From contig CAVSQX010000003.1 of the NCBI GenBank assembly GCA_963730225.1, forward strand, positions 248,001 to 312,000: a DNA stretch of 64,000 bases. Reading direction: 5' to 3'. Under the pieces are notes generated by a model. It saw only the letters and a list, made by a program, of their open reading frames with translations, was not told the origin of the DNA and did not search any database. The stretch is from CAVSQX01 sp963730225. Its GTDB lineage: Bacteria > Planctomycetota > Phycisphaerae > Tepidisphaerales > Tepidisphaeraceae. Made by a program: the position numbers and the translations under genes. The stretch's first letter is position 1. The number at the start of each line of letters is the position of its first letter. This document shows, in pieces, positions 34,527-44,500 of this stretch.

Positions 34527-37208
34527 ATGCAACCAAGAACGTGGGTCATCGTTGCACTCTTGCTCTTCATCGGGTTCATGTCCTATCAAGACTTTTTTAC
34601 ATTTGGCGGAACCGACGTCTCCGCACCACCGACGAACGTTCCGTTCATTTCCTCCGACGAACGACAATTCTTTGAAGCAAAGATCAGACCCGTCCTGGTG
34701 AAAAGCTGCTTCGGTTGCCATTCAGCCCAGGCGAAGGAGATCGAAGGCGGCTTGCTGATGGATTCGCGGCAGGGGCTTCTGCGCGGCGGCGAAAACGGCC
34801 CGATTATCGTCCCGGGAAATGTCAGCAAGAGCCGCTTGATCGAGGCCATTCGGTACAACAACAAAGACCTCCAGATGCCCCCCGATGAAGGAGGCGGCAA
34901 GTTGCCGGATTCGGTCATTCGTGATTTTGAAAACTGGGTCAGCATGGGCGCGCCCGATCCGCGCGACGACGGTACGGCCACCGCGGCCAAAGCGTACGAC
35001 ACCACCGAAGCAAAAAAATGGTGGTCGTTTCAGCCGTTGAAACGCCCCCCAACGCCCACCGTCGCCGACGCCGATTGGGTCAAGCAGGATTCGGATCGGT
35101 TCGTGCTCGCCGCTTTGGAGGACAAGAATCTCAAACCAGTTGCCGATGCCGACAAGCAGACTCTGCTCCGGCGGGTTTATTTCGACTTGATTGGTCTTCC
35201 CCCCACGCCAGCCGAGATGGATGCGTTTGCAAACGATCCTTCGCCCGAAGCGTTTCAAAAAACGGTCGATGACCTTCTGGCTCGTCCACAGTTTGGCGAG
35301 CATTGGGGCCGGCATTGGTTGGACGTGGCCCGCTACGCCGAATCCAGCGGCAAAGATTACAACGTGACTTTCCCCGATGCGTGGCGATATCGAGATTACG
35401 TCATTTCCGCTTTCAACGAGGATAAGCCCTTCAACCAGTTCATTCGTGAGCAACTTGCCGGTGATCTCTTGCCGGCCCGGGATGCCAAGCGGCGTGCCGA
35501 GCTATTGACCGCCACGGGGTTTCTCGCCGTTGGTCCCAAGGAACTGGATGAACTCACTCAGCGCCAGTTTGATCTGGACCTGGCCGACGAGCAGGTCGAT
35601 GCGACCTCCCAGGCGTTTATCGCGCTAACCGTTTCCTGCGCCCGATGCCACGATCACAAATTCGATCCGATTCTGCAAAGCGACTACTACGCCATGGCGG
35701 GGATTTTCCTGTCGACGAAAACCGACTACGGCACAATCGGCGGCGGCAAGAACAATGAGGAGAGTGATCTGGTCGAGCTTCCGCCGGCGGCGAATCCGCC
35801 TATCGTGGAGAATAACCTGACCAAACAGGAGCGCGATCGCCTCGACAGCAAACTCGCGGAGGTGACCAAACAGTACGACGATCTGCTGGCCAGTCGGCAA
35901 GGCGGCGGTCGGCGTAACGCGCAGCAGGGGCAGCCCGGCCAGCCGGCGGCCAATGCCGTCCAATTAGGCAATCAAATCCGTCTTGTACTGGGAGAAAAGG
36001 CGCAGCTGGAAAACGAACTCAATTCCTACGATGATTTCGGACGCCCCAAGGCATTTTGCATGGGGGTGCATGACCGCCCTGCGACCATTGGTCCGGTGGC
36101 CGCGATGCTGCCGATGCAGGTCAACCAAATCAAGCCCGGTGCGATGAAGCGCCAACCCAGCGGGTTTGAGACCATCGCCGACAGCCCCCTCTTTTTCCGC
36201 GGTGAAATGAGTGATCCGCGCCAGCGCGTCCCGCGGGGCATTCCGGTGTTTTTGAGCGCCAGCGGCGCGCCGTACATTCCCAGAAATCAAAGCGGCCGGC
36301 TTGAGCTGGCCAATTGGATCGCCTCGCCGAGAAACCCGCTGACGGCGCGCGTGATCGCCAATCGCATCTGGTATTGGCTCTTCGGCCAGGGAATCGTCTC
36401 TTCCGTCGATAACTTCGGCACGATGGGCGATTCGCCTTCCAATCAGCAGCTGCTGGATTACCTTGCGACTCGAGTCATCGACAACGCCTGGTCGGTGAAG
36501 AAGACGATTCGTGAAATTGTCCTGAGCCACACGTATCAACTGGCATCAACCTACGACGAAACCGATTACACCGCCGATCCGCAAAATGCGTTGCTGTGGC
36601 GGCACTCCAAACGCCGACTCAATGCCGAATGTATTCGCGATGCCATGCTCGCATCCAGTAATCAATTGAATCTTAAACCGCCGATCGGATCGGCCGTCGC
36701 GCTCGTCGGAAACGGCTCGATCGGCGCCGGCCCCGCTTACGACAAGATCAACGAGGAGCCCTTCGCAGTGGCGAGCGGCACCGATCGCAGCGTCTACCTT
36801 CCCGTGCTGCGCGACGTAATTCCCGATTCGCTGTCGGTGTTCGATTACGCCGATTCCAGCGTCGTCACCGGAGCCCGGGAGACGACCAACGTGCCGTCTC
36901 AGGCTCTTTATCTTCTCAACAACGATTTCGTGCGGGCACAAGCCAGGCAACTCGCCGCTCGACTGTTCGATGCCTATCCATCTCCGCGGCCCGGTAATCA
37001 GCGGGGAGCCGTTATGGGCCTGCGCCAGGAACGCATCAACCTGGCATTCCGGCTCGCCTTCGCCCGGCCCGCAACTCCGTTTGAACAAACCACCGCGGCA
37101 CAGTTCTTCGCGCACATGCAGCGCGACGCCGATACCAACCTCGTGGCCAATTGGACCGATTTTTGTCTGGCGCTCTACAACACGGCCGAATTTCGATATT
37201 TGAATTGA
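34527..37208 (+). CDS. PSD1 / DUF1549-DUF1553 planctomycete cytochrome c protein
   Basis: 893 residues from ATG 34527. An N-terminal membrane anchor, then a cytochrome c-like PSC1 domain with haem motif CFGCHSAQAKEIEGGLL, then DUF1549 (PTPAEMDAFANDPSPEAFQKTVDDLLARPQFGEHWGRHWLDVARYAESSG) and DUF1553 near the C-terminus (RLELANWIASPRNPLTARVIANRIW). A second Cys pair, SCARCHDHKFDPI, is also typical. These proteins are a hallmark of planctomycetes. The neighbouring DUF1501 gene is its usual partner. The catalytic role of the pair is unknown. Confidence 0.95.
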   Translation: MQPRTWVIVALLLFIGFMSYQDFFTFGGTDVSAPPTNVPFISSDERQFFEAKIRPVLVKSCFGCHSAQAKEIEGGLLMDSRQGLLRGGENGPIIVPGNVSKSRLIEAIRYNNKDLQMPPDEGGGKLPDSVIRDFENWVSMGAPDPRDDGTATAAKAYDTTEAKKWWSFQPLKRPPTPTVADADWVKQDSDRFVLAALEDKNLKPVADADKQTLLRRVYFDLIGLPPTPAEMDAFANDPSPEAFQKTVDDLLARPQFGEHWGRHWLDVARYAESSGKDYNVTFPDAWRYRDYVISAFNEDKPFNQFIREQLAGDLLPARDAKRRAELLTATGFLAVGPKELDELTQRQFDLDLADEQVDATSQAFIALTVSCARCHDHKFDPILQSDYYAMAGIFLSTKTDYGTIGGGKNNEESDLVELPPAANPPIVENNLTKQERDRLDSKLAEVTKQYDDLLASRQGGGRRNAQQGQPGQPAANAVQLGNQIRLVLGEKAQLENELNSYDDFGRPKAFCMGVHDRPATIGPVAAMLPMQVNQIKPGAMKRQPSGFETIADSPLFFRGEMSDPRQRVPRGIPVFLSASGAPYIPRNQSGRLELANWIASPRNPLTARVIANRIWYWLFGQGIVSSVDNFGTMGDSPSNQQLLDYLATRVIDNAWSVKKTIREIVLSHTYQLASTYDETDYTADPQNALLWRHSKRRLNAECIRDAMLASSNQLNLKPPIGSAVALVGNGSIGAGPAYDKINEEPFAVASGTDRSVYLPVLRDVIPDSLSVFDYADSSVVTGARETTNVPSQALYLLNNDFVRAQARQLAARLFDAYPSPRPGNQRGAVMGLRQERINLAFRLAFARPATPFEQTTAAQFFAHMQRDADTNLVANWTDFCLALYNTAEFRYLN

Positions 37209-37215
37209 GCCATTT

Positions 37216-38652
37216 ATGAACGATTCATGCGGACATTCGTGCTCGTCAATTACCCCGTTGTTCACCCGCCGGGGAATTCTTCGCAGTTTCTCGTGCGGTT
37301 TCGGCTGGCTGGCTTTCACAAGCCTGCTTCACCGGGCCGGCGGTGCCACCACAACAACCGCGCCGGTCAGTCCCCTTGCCGCCAAGACGCCGCCGTTGCC
37401 GGCCAGCGCAAAGCGAGTCATTTTCCTCACCATGCGCGGCGGGCCCTCCCATGTCGACACGTTCGATTACCGGCCCAAGCTCACCGCCGACACCGGATTG
37501 CCCGGCAAAAAGCCCGGCACCAAACTGCTCGGTTCAAAATGGAGATTCCAGCGCAGCGGACAAAGCGGCCTGTGGATTTCCGAGCTTTTCTCCAACGTCG
37601 CCAAACACGCCGACGATCTGTGCCTGATCAATTCCATGCAGACCGATCTGCCCGCCCATCCGCAGGCGTTCCTGAATCTGCACACCGGCAATGTCCGTCT
37701 TACCCGACCAAGCCTTGGCGCGTGGACCACCTACGGCCTGGGAACGATGAACGAAAGTCTTCCCGGATTCGTCACCATCACTCCCCCCAGCGACGTCGGC
37801 GGCGCACAAAACTACGGCAGCGCGTTTCTCCCAGCCATCTACCAGGGAACGCGCATCGGAACCTACAACCGCCCGATCGCCCGCGCCGGTGTGCGAAATC
37901 TCGAGCCACGCATCGCGCCCGACGCCCAACGCAACGTGCTTGATCTCGCCCAGGCTTTGAACCAGGAAACGCTCGAACAGGAAAAATACGACCCCGATGT
38001 CGAAGGCGTCATCGAGTCCTACGAACTCGCCTACAAAATGCAGTCCGAAATGCCCGGCGTTTTGGATCTCTCCAAGGAAAGCCAGGCCACGCTCGATCTC
38101 TACGGCATCGGCGACAGCGCCCGCCGCGCTGGTCCCATCGACGCCGGCACCGATGACTTCGGCCGCAAATGCCTGCTCGCCCGCCGAATGGTCGAAGCGG
38201 GTGTGCGGTTCGTTGAAATCGCTCACGGGAATTGGGACCAGCACTTCAATCTCGAAACCGCGCTGGCTGCCAACGCCCACGCCGTCGATCTCCCCATCGC
38301 CGGGCTGCTGGCCGATCTGAAATCGCGCGACATGCTCAAAGACACGTTAGTAATCTGGGCCGGCGAATTCGGCCGCACGCCCCACGCCCAGGGCGGCGAC
38401 GGGCGCGATCACAACAACAAAGCCTTCACCGTCTGGATGGCCGGCGGCGGCGTCAAGGGCGGCATGGCCTACGGAACCACCGACGAGTACGGCTATGAAG
38501 CCATTGACAAACAGGTCCAAATCCACGATCTGCACGCCACCATTCTGCGATTGCTCGGCCTCGATCCCCAATCCCTCACCTTCAAACACGCCGGCCGCGA
38601 TTTCCGGCTGATCGACACCAATGGGCACGTCGTTCACGACATCATCGCGTGA
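37216..38652 (+). CDS. DUF1501-family exported protein
   Basis: 478 residues. The N-terminus carries a twin-arginine signal (TRRGILRSFSCGFGWLAF). The body matches DUF1501, a sulfatase/alkaline-phosphatase-fold family: FLTMRGGPSHVDTFDYRPKL near the start, RRMVEAGVRFVEIAHGNWDQH in the middle and GRTPHAQGGDGRDHNN towards the end, with likely metal-binding Asp and His residues. It starts 8 bases after the PSD1 gene and belongs to the same operon. Confidence 0.95.
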   Translation: MNDSCGHSCSSITPLFTRRGILRSFSCGFGWLAFTSLLHRAGGATTTTAPVSPLAAKTPPLPASAKRVIFLTMRGGPSHVDTFDYRPKLTADTGLPGKKPGTKLLGSKWRFQRSGQSGLWISELFSNVAKHADDLCLINSMQTDLPAHPQAFLNLHTGNVRLTRPSLGAWTTYGLGTMNESLPGFVTITPPSDVGGAQNYGSAFLPAIYQGTRIGTYNRPIARAGVRNLEPRIAPDAQRNVLDLAQALNQETLEQEKYDPDVEGVIESYELAYKMQSEMPGVLDLSKESQATLDLYGIGDSARRAGPIDAGTDDFGRKCLLARRMVEAGVRFVEIAHGNWDQHFNLETALAANAHAVDLPIAGLLADLKSRDMLKDTLVIWAGEFGRTPHAQGGDGRDHNNKAFTVWMAGGGVKGGMAYGTTDEYGYEAIDKQVQIHDLHATILRLLGLDPQSLTFKHAGRDFRLIDTNGHVVHDIIA

Positions 38653-39184
38653 TTCGCTTTCGGTCGCGCGATTTGTTTTGTGAAACGCTGACGGTTTTTT
38701 TCTCGGGAAGCTGAGTGCGGACAAAAGTATACACTTTTGAAATGGGAGAAAATGGCCATTTCGGCTGTAACCGATTGTCATTTAAGTGTTTATGTGATGC
38801 ACGGGGGGTATGCGCTTTTTGGAATGTGTAACCCCCGCCGGCTGGACATTGCCAATGTTTCGCGGATCCTGCGAATCCATTGCGGCATTTTCATCCCACC
38901 TTCTTTGTCGGTGCCGGCGGCTCGGCTGCCTTCGACCGGAATTGAGTGATGGCCCCTTACTCTGTTCCAAGATTATGCGTAATTTCGGGAGTGGTGCCTT
39001 GGATTCCAAGTATGACGATTCCTCTGGCAGCGAATCCATCGACCCCTCCGGATTACACGCGCTCGAGCTGAAAGCTACTCATGCCGAAGATAATCTTGAA
39101 TGTCCCCTTTGAGCAGTTCCCCTTTGAGCAGTTCACCACTAACGGCAAACTGATCTGGGGGAACCGAACCGAGACGGGAATGAT
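38653..39184. other. Intergenic region between convergent genes
   Basis: About 530 bases without a supported gene. It holds a tandem pair of the 15-base unit CCCCTTTGAGCAGTT (39104-39133). No clear terminator was found. Confidence 0.5.
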
Positions 39185-40093
39185 TTACTCCGTAGATTCC
39201 ACCGAATTCTCAATCGGCGCGTCCCACGCCTCGCGCTTCCAACCGGCGTACCCAAATTTTACACCCGTTATCGCCATCGCCATGCGAAACGGGGCCAGCA
39301 GATAATCGCGCAGCGGAACTGCTGGCCGCAAACCGTTGGGGCGGAAGGCCAGGCAGGTGACATCGTCGCGCTGGGCGTAGGCGGGATCGAATTTCGCCAC
39401 TTCTTCCAGCAACCTCGCGATCAACTGTGATGCGTTCACGTTTCCGATTTGGCTGGCGAGGCGCAGCAAGCCATCGGTGCCGAGGCGCTGGCCGTCGCTC
39501 GCTTTGGCTTCCACCAGTGAATCGGTGTAGCAGACAATCACGTCGCCGACGCTCAGAGAAATCCGAAACTGCTCATACGGGGATTCATCTTCGATTCCCC
39601 AGGGAATCCCGCCGGCTTCGGCGGCGGATTGCGGTTGCAGCAGCGTCCAGCGGCGGCGCTTGGCCTGATACCAGAGCGGCGGGGGATGGCCGGCGTTCGA
39701 GACGACCAGCCGATTGCCGGAAGATTCAAACGTCATCACCACCGCGGTGGCGATCACTCCGTTGCTCGATGCCGAGGTGAATTCGCGGTTCAACGATTTC
39801 ACCACCGTCAACTGATTCGGCCGGTTGATGAACCGCCGCACCAGCAACCGCAGCTTGGCGCCCGTGTCGGCGACGCCCGTCCCGTGCCCGGCGATATCGG
39901 CCACCACCATCCGCACGACTTTCCCGCCGCAGCAGGTCGAAACATAATGCACATCTCCGCCCGCGTCCTGATTTTCGCACGGCTGGCTGTAGACCCAGGC
40001 ATCGACGCCGGGCATGATGACGCCGCTATCCACGGGCCGATTGCGGCCCCAGACTTCCATGCACTGCATGTGTTTGATGGCGGTGGTTTGCAT
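39185..40093 (-). CDS. SpoIIE-type PP2C serine phosphatase
   Basis: 302 residues with the metal-binding PP2C/SpoIIE motifs in order: NQDAGGDVHYV, MVVADIAGHGTGVA, VVSNAGHPPPLW and YAQRDDVTCLAFR. There is no attached sensor domain or membrane helix, so input probably comes from a partner elsewhere, such as an anti-anti-sigma protein. It likely removes phosphate from regulatory serine residues. It stands alone on the minus strand. Confidence 0.9.
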   Translation of the reverse strand: MQTTAIKHMQCMEVWGRNRPVDSGVIMPGVDAWVYSQPCENQDAGGDVHYVSTCCGGKVVRMVVADIAGHGTGVADTGAKLRLLVRRFINRPNQLTVVKSLNREFTSASSNGVIATAVVMTFESSGNRLVVSNAGHPPPLWYQAKRRRWTLLQPQSAAEAGGIPWGIEDESPYEQFRISLSVGDVIVCYTDSLVEAKASDGQRLGTDGLLRLASQIGNVNASQLIARLLEEVAKFDPAYAQRDDVTCLAFRPNGLRPAVPLRDYLLAPFRMAMAITGVKFGYAGWKREAWDAPIENSVESTE

Positions 40094-40202
40094 TGCCGCG
40101 GCATTCTATCATCCGTTTTTGCCGCCGCATGCCCAATTCACGCTTTGCCATCGAGAGTGTCGATAGAAATTTAGCTCCTGGCCGCCGCCAGACCGCGCAT
40201 GT

Positions 40203-40490
40203 ATGCCGCAGCGTGTCGTTCATTGTCCGTTTCTGAATCGGGCCGACACCCGCTGCTCGAACCATTTCAGCCTGGATCGGCTGGAGTACGCTTTCGAACA
40301 TTGCTTCGGCAAATACAGCAAATGTCCCACCTACATGCAGATGCTGGCCGAGCGGCAAGATCGTCGCACAACCGAAGGCTCTGAACCCCTGGCCGATGAT
40401 CCCTATGTTCACCGCCGCGGCAATTCGCTCCCGATCCTCACCATCACGCCCAGGCCCGTCGTCGACCGATACCAAAAATCCGTCGCCTGA
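40203..40490 (+). CDS. Small Cys/His-rich protein (95 aa)
   Basis: The N-terminal half CPFLNRADTRCSNHFSLDRLEYAFEHCFGKYSKCPTYMQML holds four Cys and several His in a spacing suggesting a metal or Fe-S site; a pattern C...C..HF...RL..AF..CFG.Y..CP.Y looks conserved. The C-terminal half is unstructured and overlaps the recombinase gene by 95 bases, so the true protein may end earlier or be longer only by chance. Function unknown. Confidence 0.6.
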   Translation: MPQRVVHCPFLNRADTRCSNHFSLDRLEYAFEHCFGKYSKCPTYMQMLAERQDRRTTEGSEPLADDPYVHRRGNSLPILTITPRPVVDRYQKSVA

Positions 40491-41361
40491 GCTGCGCCTG
40501 CTCCTCTCCCATCTGAAGATCGAGCGCGGCTTGGCGCCCAACTCGCTGCTGGCTTACCAGAGTGATCTGCACGATCTGGCCGATTACCTGAAAAACCTCG
40601 GCTGCACTTTTCAGACCGCCGCCGCGGATGATTTCCGCGCGTATCTTCGCCATCAATCCTCCCTGGGCCGATCGACCAAAACCGTCGCCCGCCGGCTCGC
40701 CGCCATCCGCATTCTGCTCAAATTCATCGAACAGGAATTCAAAGTTGACAAAACACTGATTCTCGCCCAACTCGAGCGGCCCAAGCCGCAGCACGATTTG
40801 CCCAAAGTTCTCAGCCGGGCCCAGGTCGCTCAATTGATTTCCGCGCCCAATCCCAAATCACGGCTGTTTTGCCGTGATGTCGCCATTCTCGAACTGCTCT
40901 ACGCCAGCGGCCTGCGGGCCAGCGAGCTAACCGGTTTGAAACGGCGCGATGTGAATCTACAGGTCGGCTGCGTGCGGGTTCTGGGCAAAGGAATGAAGGA
41001 GCGAATCGTCCCCTTCGGCCGCGCCGCCACTGAAGCGATTACTCGCTACATCGAAACCCGACCGCTGCCCAAAATTCCTGCCGACGATCATCTCTTCCTC
41101 TCCCGCAGCGGCCGGCCGATGGAACGCATCGGCCTGTGGATGCTGGTCGAGAAGCTCGCCCGCCGCGCCGGCCTTCTAAAAACCGTCAGCCCACACGTGC
41201 TCCGCCACTGTTTCGCCACCCACCTGATCGGCGGCGGAGCGGACCTGCGCGTCGTGCAGGAACTGCTGGGCCACAGCGACATCAGCACGACACAGATTTA
41301 CACACACGTGGACCATCAACGGCTCAAGGCGATGCATCGGAAGTTTCATCCGAGAGGATAA
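40396..41361 (+). CDS. xerD: Tyrosine recombinase of the XerC/XerD type
   Basis: About 321 residues. N-terminal SAM-like core-binding domain (LKIERGLAPNSLLAYQSDLHDLADYL), then the catalytic domain with Arg in LYASGLRASELTGL, HxxR in SPHVLRHCFATHL, and the final LGHSDISTTQIYTHV with the Tyr nucleophile. It resolves chromosome dimers at dif with a second Xer protein. The first 30 residues are low-complexity and the true start may be internal. No att sites, integron or phage genes are near, so a housekeeping Xer role is more likely than an integrase role. Confidence 0.88.
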   Translation: MIPMFTAAAIRSRSSPSRPGPSSTDTKNPSPELRLLLSHLKIERGLAPNSLLAYQSDLHDLADYLKNLGCTFQTAAADDFRAYLRHQSSLGRSTKTVARRLAAIRILLKFIEQEFKVDKTLILAQLERPKPQHDLPKVLSRAQVAQLISAPNPKSRLFCRDVAILELLYASGLRASELTGLKRRDVNLQVGCVRVLGKGMKERIVPFGRAATEAITRYIETRPLPKIPADDHLFLSRSGRPMERIGLWMLVEKLARRAGLLKTVSPHVLRHCFATHLIGGGADLRVVQELLGHSDISTTQIYTHVDHQRLKAMHRKFHPRG

Positions 41362-41480
41362 GGCCCGAAATATCGGCAAAATGTGACTTCCTATCCTTCG
41401 TGCCTGCGTGCCTTCGTGCCTATGTTCCTTTCTTTCGCCAGGTTTGACTCCCTCCCCCGTCACCGCGACAATTGCCCCCC

Positions 41481-43127
41481 ATGAAGTTCCCCATCCTTCG
41501 CTCCCTGATTCTCGCAGGCACCACTTTTGCACTGGCTGGCTGCGGCGGGGGTGCCGGTAAAGCCGATCAGCAGGTGGCCCAGTATGTCCAGGAGGCCATG
41601 CCGCATCTGAGCGGAACCCCCGATGATTTGAAAACCGCCGAAGCGCTGCTTGCAAGCGCCGCGGGCGTAACCGATGCATCGCCGTCCGTGCGCATCAACG
41701 CCAAGGTTCTCCATGGCCAAAGCGAGCTACAGTTGGCCGAGTCGATCATGCCCAGGATCGACGCCGACTCCGCACAGATCAATCGCCTCGCCTGGGATGT
41801 CACCGCCATGGCCGGGCAAATTCAGGCTCACAACCAGTTGGCCGCAGCGCTGGCGATGTACGACCCGGCCAAAGTCAAGGACGCCATCAAATCGCAGATT
41901 GTCGACGCCGTCGGCGCCGAGGACAAACCGCTGTGGATCAAAGGCGACGGAATCTCGCTGCCGTCTTTGTCCGCCGTCAGCAGTTCCGTCACCGCGCTAC
42001 AGGACCAGGTCGGCAAATTGCAGGATGTGATAAAGTCTCTGGGAGATCAGCGCACTCAGACTCAGGCGCAGGGCGATCAACTCACGCAGCAGGCCGATTT
42101 GGCCAAGGGCAATCAAGCCGTCTCTCTGTACAAGCAGGCCGTCGAAGCTCGAAAGGGTGCCGATGCTCTATCGCTTCAGATCGACGCCAACAACATCGCG
42201 CTGACGCGGGCCCAGCAGGATTTGGCGGTGGCCCAGAGTCAGCAGGACGTTCTGAAGCAAACCATCAGTTCGCTTGGCAATCGCTCCGATGCCCTTGATG
42301 CCGACTGGGCCGATTTGCAAAAGCAAATTGCCGCCCAGCGCGAGCAGGCCAAAGATATCCTGGGCGACGAAACCGAGCCCGCTCCCGACACCGACTCCAC
42401 CGGTGGTCCCACCATCGCCTCCAAGGCCAACACGATGGCCGCCCTGAATCAAAAAAACCGCGCCAACCGCGCCGACGCCCTTTCGCTTCTGAGCAGCGCC
42501 AGCCAGAGTTTTGCCGAAGCCGCCACCGCGGCCGATCAGCTCCAACTCGACCTGGGCCAAAAGCTCGGTGCTCCGGGCGCCGCCCAGCGCCCCGATGCGA
42601 TCGCCTGGAAAGGAATGATGTCGACCCTCAGCCCGGCCCACTATGAATTGCTCCAGGCCGACGTGGAAATGCATCGCGCGGCCCTGTTCGCCGGGCAGGC
42701 CGCCGACGCCGCCACGCTTGAGCAGTTGGCCGCCAGCCTCAAACCGATCGCCGATGCGGCGGGCCTGACTCTACCCCCCTCGCTCCAGGACGCGGACAAC
42801 AAAATCGCAGAAGATTTGAAGAACGGCCGCGAAGAGGCTGACCTGGCCTACAAACAGGCCGACGATCTTCTGTCCAAAATCATCGAGGCCGGCGTCGTTC
42901 CCGATGAAACCCGCAAGGCCGCCCACATCGCTCGAATCTTCACCCAATACGGCTGGTATCTGCTGGCCGATTCGGTCGGTGACAATCAGGCCCAGGCGCA
43001 TCTCCAAGCTGCCGAGGCGGAGCGCGATTCGGTCACGCAGGGCGGACAAACTCTGACGAATCTGCCTGCGGAGCTCGTCGTCGCCGCCGCGCCCGCCGCC
43101 GGCACACCGGCCCCAGCCGGACATTAA
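41481..43127 (+). CDS. Coiled-coil lipoprotein
   Basis: 548 residues from ATG 41481. Lipoprotein signal with lipobox LAGC at about residues 17-20. The rest is almost entirely helical and Ala/Gln/Asp-rich, with long coiled-coil stretches (about residues 160-300) and TPR-like C-terminal helices. It probably sits in the inner leaflet of the outer membrane or the outer leaflet of the inner membrane. No catalytic motif was seen. Function unknown. Confidence 0.8.
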   Translation: MKFPILRSLILAGTTFALAGCGGGAGKADQQVAQYVQEAMPHLSGTPDDLKTAEALLASAAGVTDASPSVRINAKVLHGQSELQLAESIMPRIDADSAQINRLAWDVTAMAGQIQAHNQLAAALAMYDPAKVKDAIKSQIVDAVGAEDKPLWIKGDGISLPSLSAVSSSVTALQDQVGKLQDVIKSLGDQRTQTQAQGDQLTQQADLAKGNQAVSLYKQAVEARKGADALSLQIDANNIALTRAQQDLAVAQSQQDVLKQTISSLGNRSDALDADWADLQKQIAAQREQAKDILGDETEPAPDTDSTGGPTIASKANTMAALNQKNRANRADALSLLSSASQSFAEAATAADQLQLDLGQKLGAPGAAQRPDAIAWKGMMSTLSPAHYELLQADVEMHRAALFAGQAADAATLEQLAASLKPIADAAGLTLPPSLQDADNKIAEDLKNGREEADLAYKQADDLLSKIIEAGVVPDETRKAAHIARIFTQYGWYLLADSVGDNQAQAHLQAAEAERDSVTQGGQTLTNLPAELVVAAAPAAGTPAPAGH

Positions 43128-43505
43128 TGGTCCAGCGCAGTGCGAAAAAAAAGCCGTCCCGGGCAAGGACGGCTCGAATGGGGCTGTGCGAAAAACGCTT
43201 CGGGTTGTGGAGTGAAGCGTCTTCCGCATCGGGAAGAATGGGCAAATTTGTTTGGCCACACGTCCGTTGCTTTACGGCTCGTCCGCATGGCCGATATGGG
43301 ATAAACAACCGTCGTGCCGCAATTCCCGGCACATGAGACCGCTGCTTGGTGTAAATTGCTGATAAACAATGCTTTACGTTGACGCCGCCGCATCGGGGAA
43401 AATTCTGATCCGTTTTCGGCGTCTTGTCACCGAAGACATTTCGTGAATAGTTGTCGTTTTTAGTGCGACAAGTGCCGCAATTTTGTCGCCCCTTCGAGGT
43501 GCACG
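43128..43505. other. Intergenic region with a minus-strand terminator and possible small RNA
   Basis: About 380 bases. The minus-strand terminator at its left end implies a short minus-strand transcript from within the region. On that strand CGGCACGACGGTTGTT loosely resembles a sigma-54 site (one mismatch in the -12 element). No protein gene is convincing. Confidence 0.4.
43145..43174 (-). terminator. Intrinsic terminator, minus strand
   Basis: 8-base stem AGCCGTCC / GGACGGCT followed on the minus strand by a run of eight T. No annotated minus-strand gene lies upstream within 1.3 kb. The same stem could also fold at the end of the plus-strand lipoprotein mRNA. Confidence 0.75.
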
Positions 43506-44444
43506 TTGCGAATTCTGGTTACGGGAGCAGCCGGATTCATCGGCTCCAATCTCGCGAAAAACATGGCGGCCCTGGGCCACGACGTCGTCGCCGCCGACGC
43601 CTTCCTCTCCGGCCACTACAGCAACCTCCTGGCCTTTCCCGGAGACATTCTCACCCTGCGCGACTCCGCCGACTCCGACGCCTTCCGCTCCCTCGGTTCC
43701 TTCGACGTGATCTTCCACCAGGCCGGCATCACCGGTGTTTTGGGCCCCAGCGGCCAGGACATGAGCGATCCCCATTACATGATGCGCAACAACGTCGAAA
43801 CCTTCCGCCAGCTTCTCGATCGCGCCGTGCAAACCGGAGCCCGCATCATCTGGGCCAGCAGTTGCAGCGTCTACGGCCGCGGGCCCGTCCCCATGAAGGA
43901 ATCGCAGCCCGTCGATCCGCTCAACATCTACGCCTTCAGTAAAGTCACGATGGAGCGCCTCGCCGTCCGATACGCTTCACGCCTTTCTCATCCCATCGTC
44001 GGCCTGCGTTACAGCAACGTCTACGGCCCCGGTGAGGATCACAAAGGCCGCCTCGCCAGCATGATTCACCAACTCGCCAAGCAGATGCGCAGCGGCCAGC
44101 GCCCCCGAATCTTCCGCGACGGCCAACAGAAGCGTGATTTCGTTTACATCGAAGACGTTATTCAGGCCAATCTCAAGGCGATGTACTCCAAAGCCAGCGG
44201 CGTCTTCAACGTCGGCGCCGGACAAGCCTGGTCGTTCAACGAAGTCGTCGCCGAACTCAACCGCGCCCTCAAAACCGATCTGCCCGCCGATTACTTCGAC
44301 AATCCCTATCCCTTCACGCAGGATTGGACGCAAACCGATCAAACCGAAGCCCACCGCGTGCTCGGCTTCGAGCCGCGCTACGATCTTGCAAAGGGAATTG
44401 ACGCCTATCTTGCCTCAGGCAAACTGGGAATACCTCTGACCTGA
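43506..44444 (+). CDS. NAD-dependent sugar epimerase, HldD (RfaD)-like
   Basis: 312 residues from TTG 43506. Extended short-chain dehydrogenase: TGAAGFIGSNLAKNMAALGHDV (cofactor Gly motif), SSCSVYG and YAFSKVTMERL (Tyr-x3-Lys catalytic pair). HYSNLLAFPGDI and IFHQAGITGVLG with MMRNNVETFRQLL resemble ADP-L-glycero-D-manno-heptose 6-epimerase more than UDP-glucose epimerase. It would supply heptose for the lipopolysaccharide core. No other LPS genes are adjacent. Confidence 0.8.
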   Translation: MRILVTGAAGFIGSNLAKNMAALGHDVVAADAFLSGHYSNLLAFPGDILTLRDSADSDAFRSLGSFDVIFHQAGITGVLGPSGQDMSDPHYMMRNNVETFRQLLDRAVQTGARIIWASSCSVYGRGPVPMKESQPVDPLNIYAFSKVTMERLAVRYASRLSHPIVGLRYSNVYGPGEDHKGRLASMIHQLAKQMRSGQRPRIFRDGQQKRDFVYIEDVIQANLKAMYSKASGVFNVGAGQAWSFNEVVAELNRALKTDLPADYFDNPYPFTQDWTQTDQTEAHRVLGFEPRYDLAKGIDAYLASGKLGIPLT

Positions 44445-44500
44445 TTCGCGCTCTTCCGTCGCTCCCCCGAAGACCCGGATCTCCCCCGAACCCGCTCGCG

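Noticed and set aside
40396..41361. Phage or integron integrase
   Set aside because: No att repeats, excisionase, cassettes or phage genes are near; the protein resembles housekeeping XerC/D.
43173..43400. c-di-GMP (GEMM) riboswitch on the minus strand
   Set aside because: A stretch GCCGTAAAGCAACGG is only loosely similar and the second conserved half is missing.
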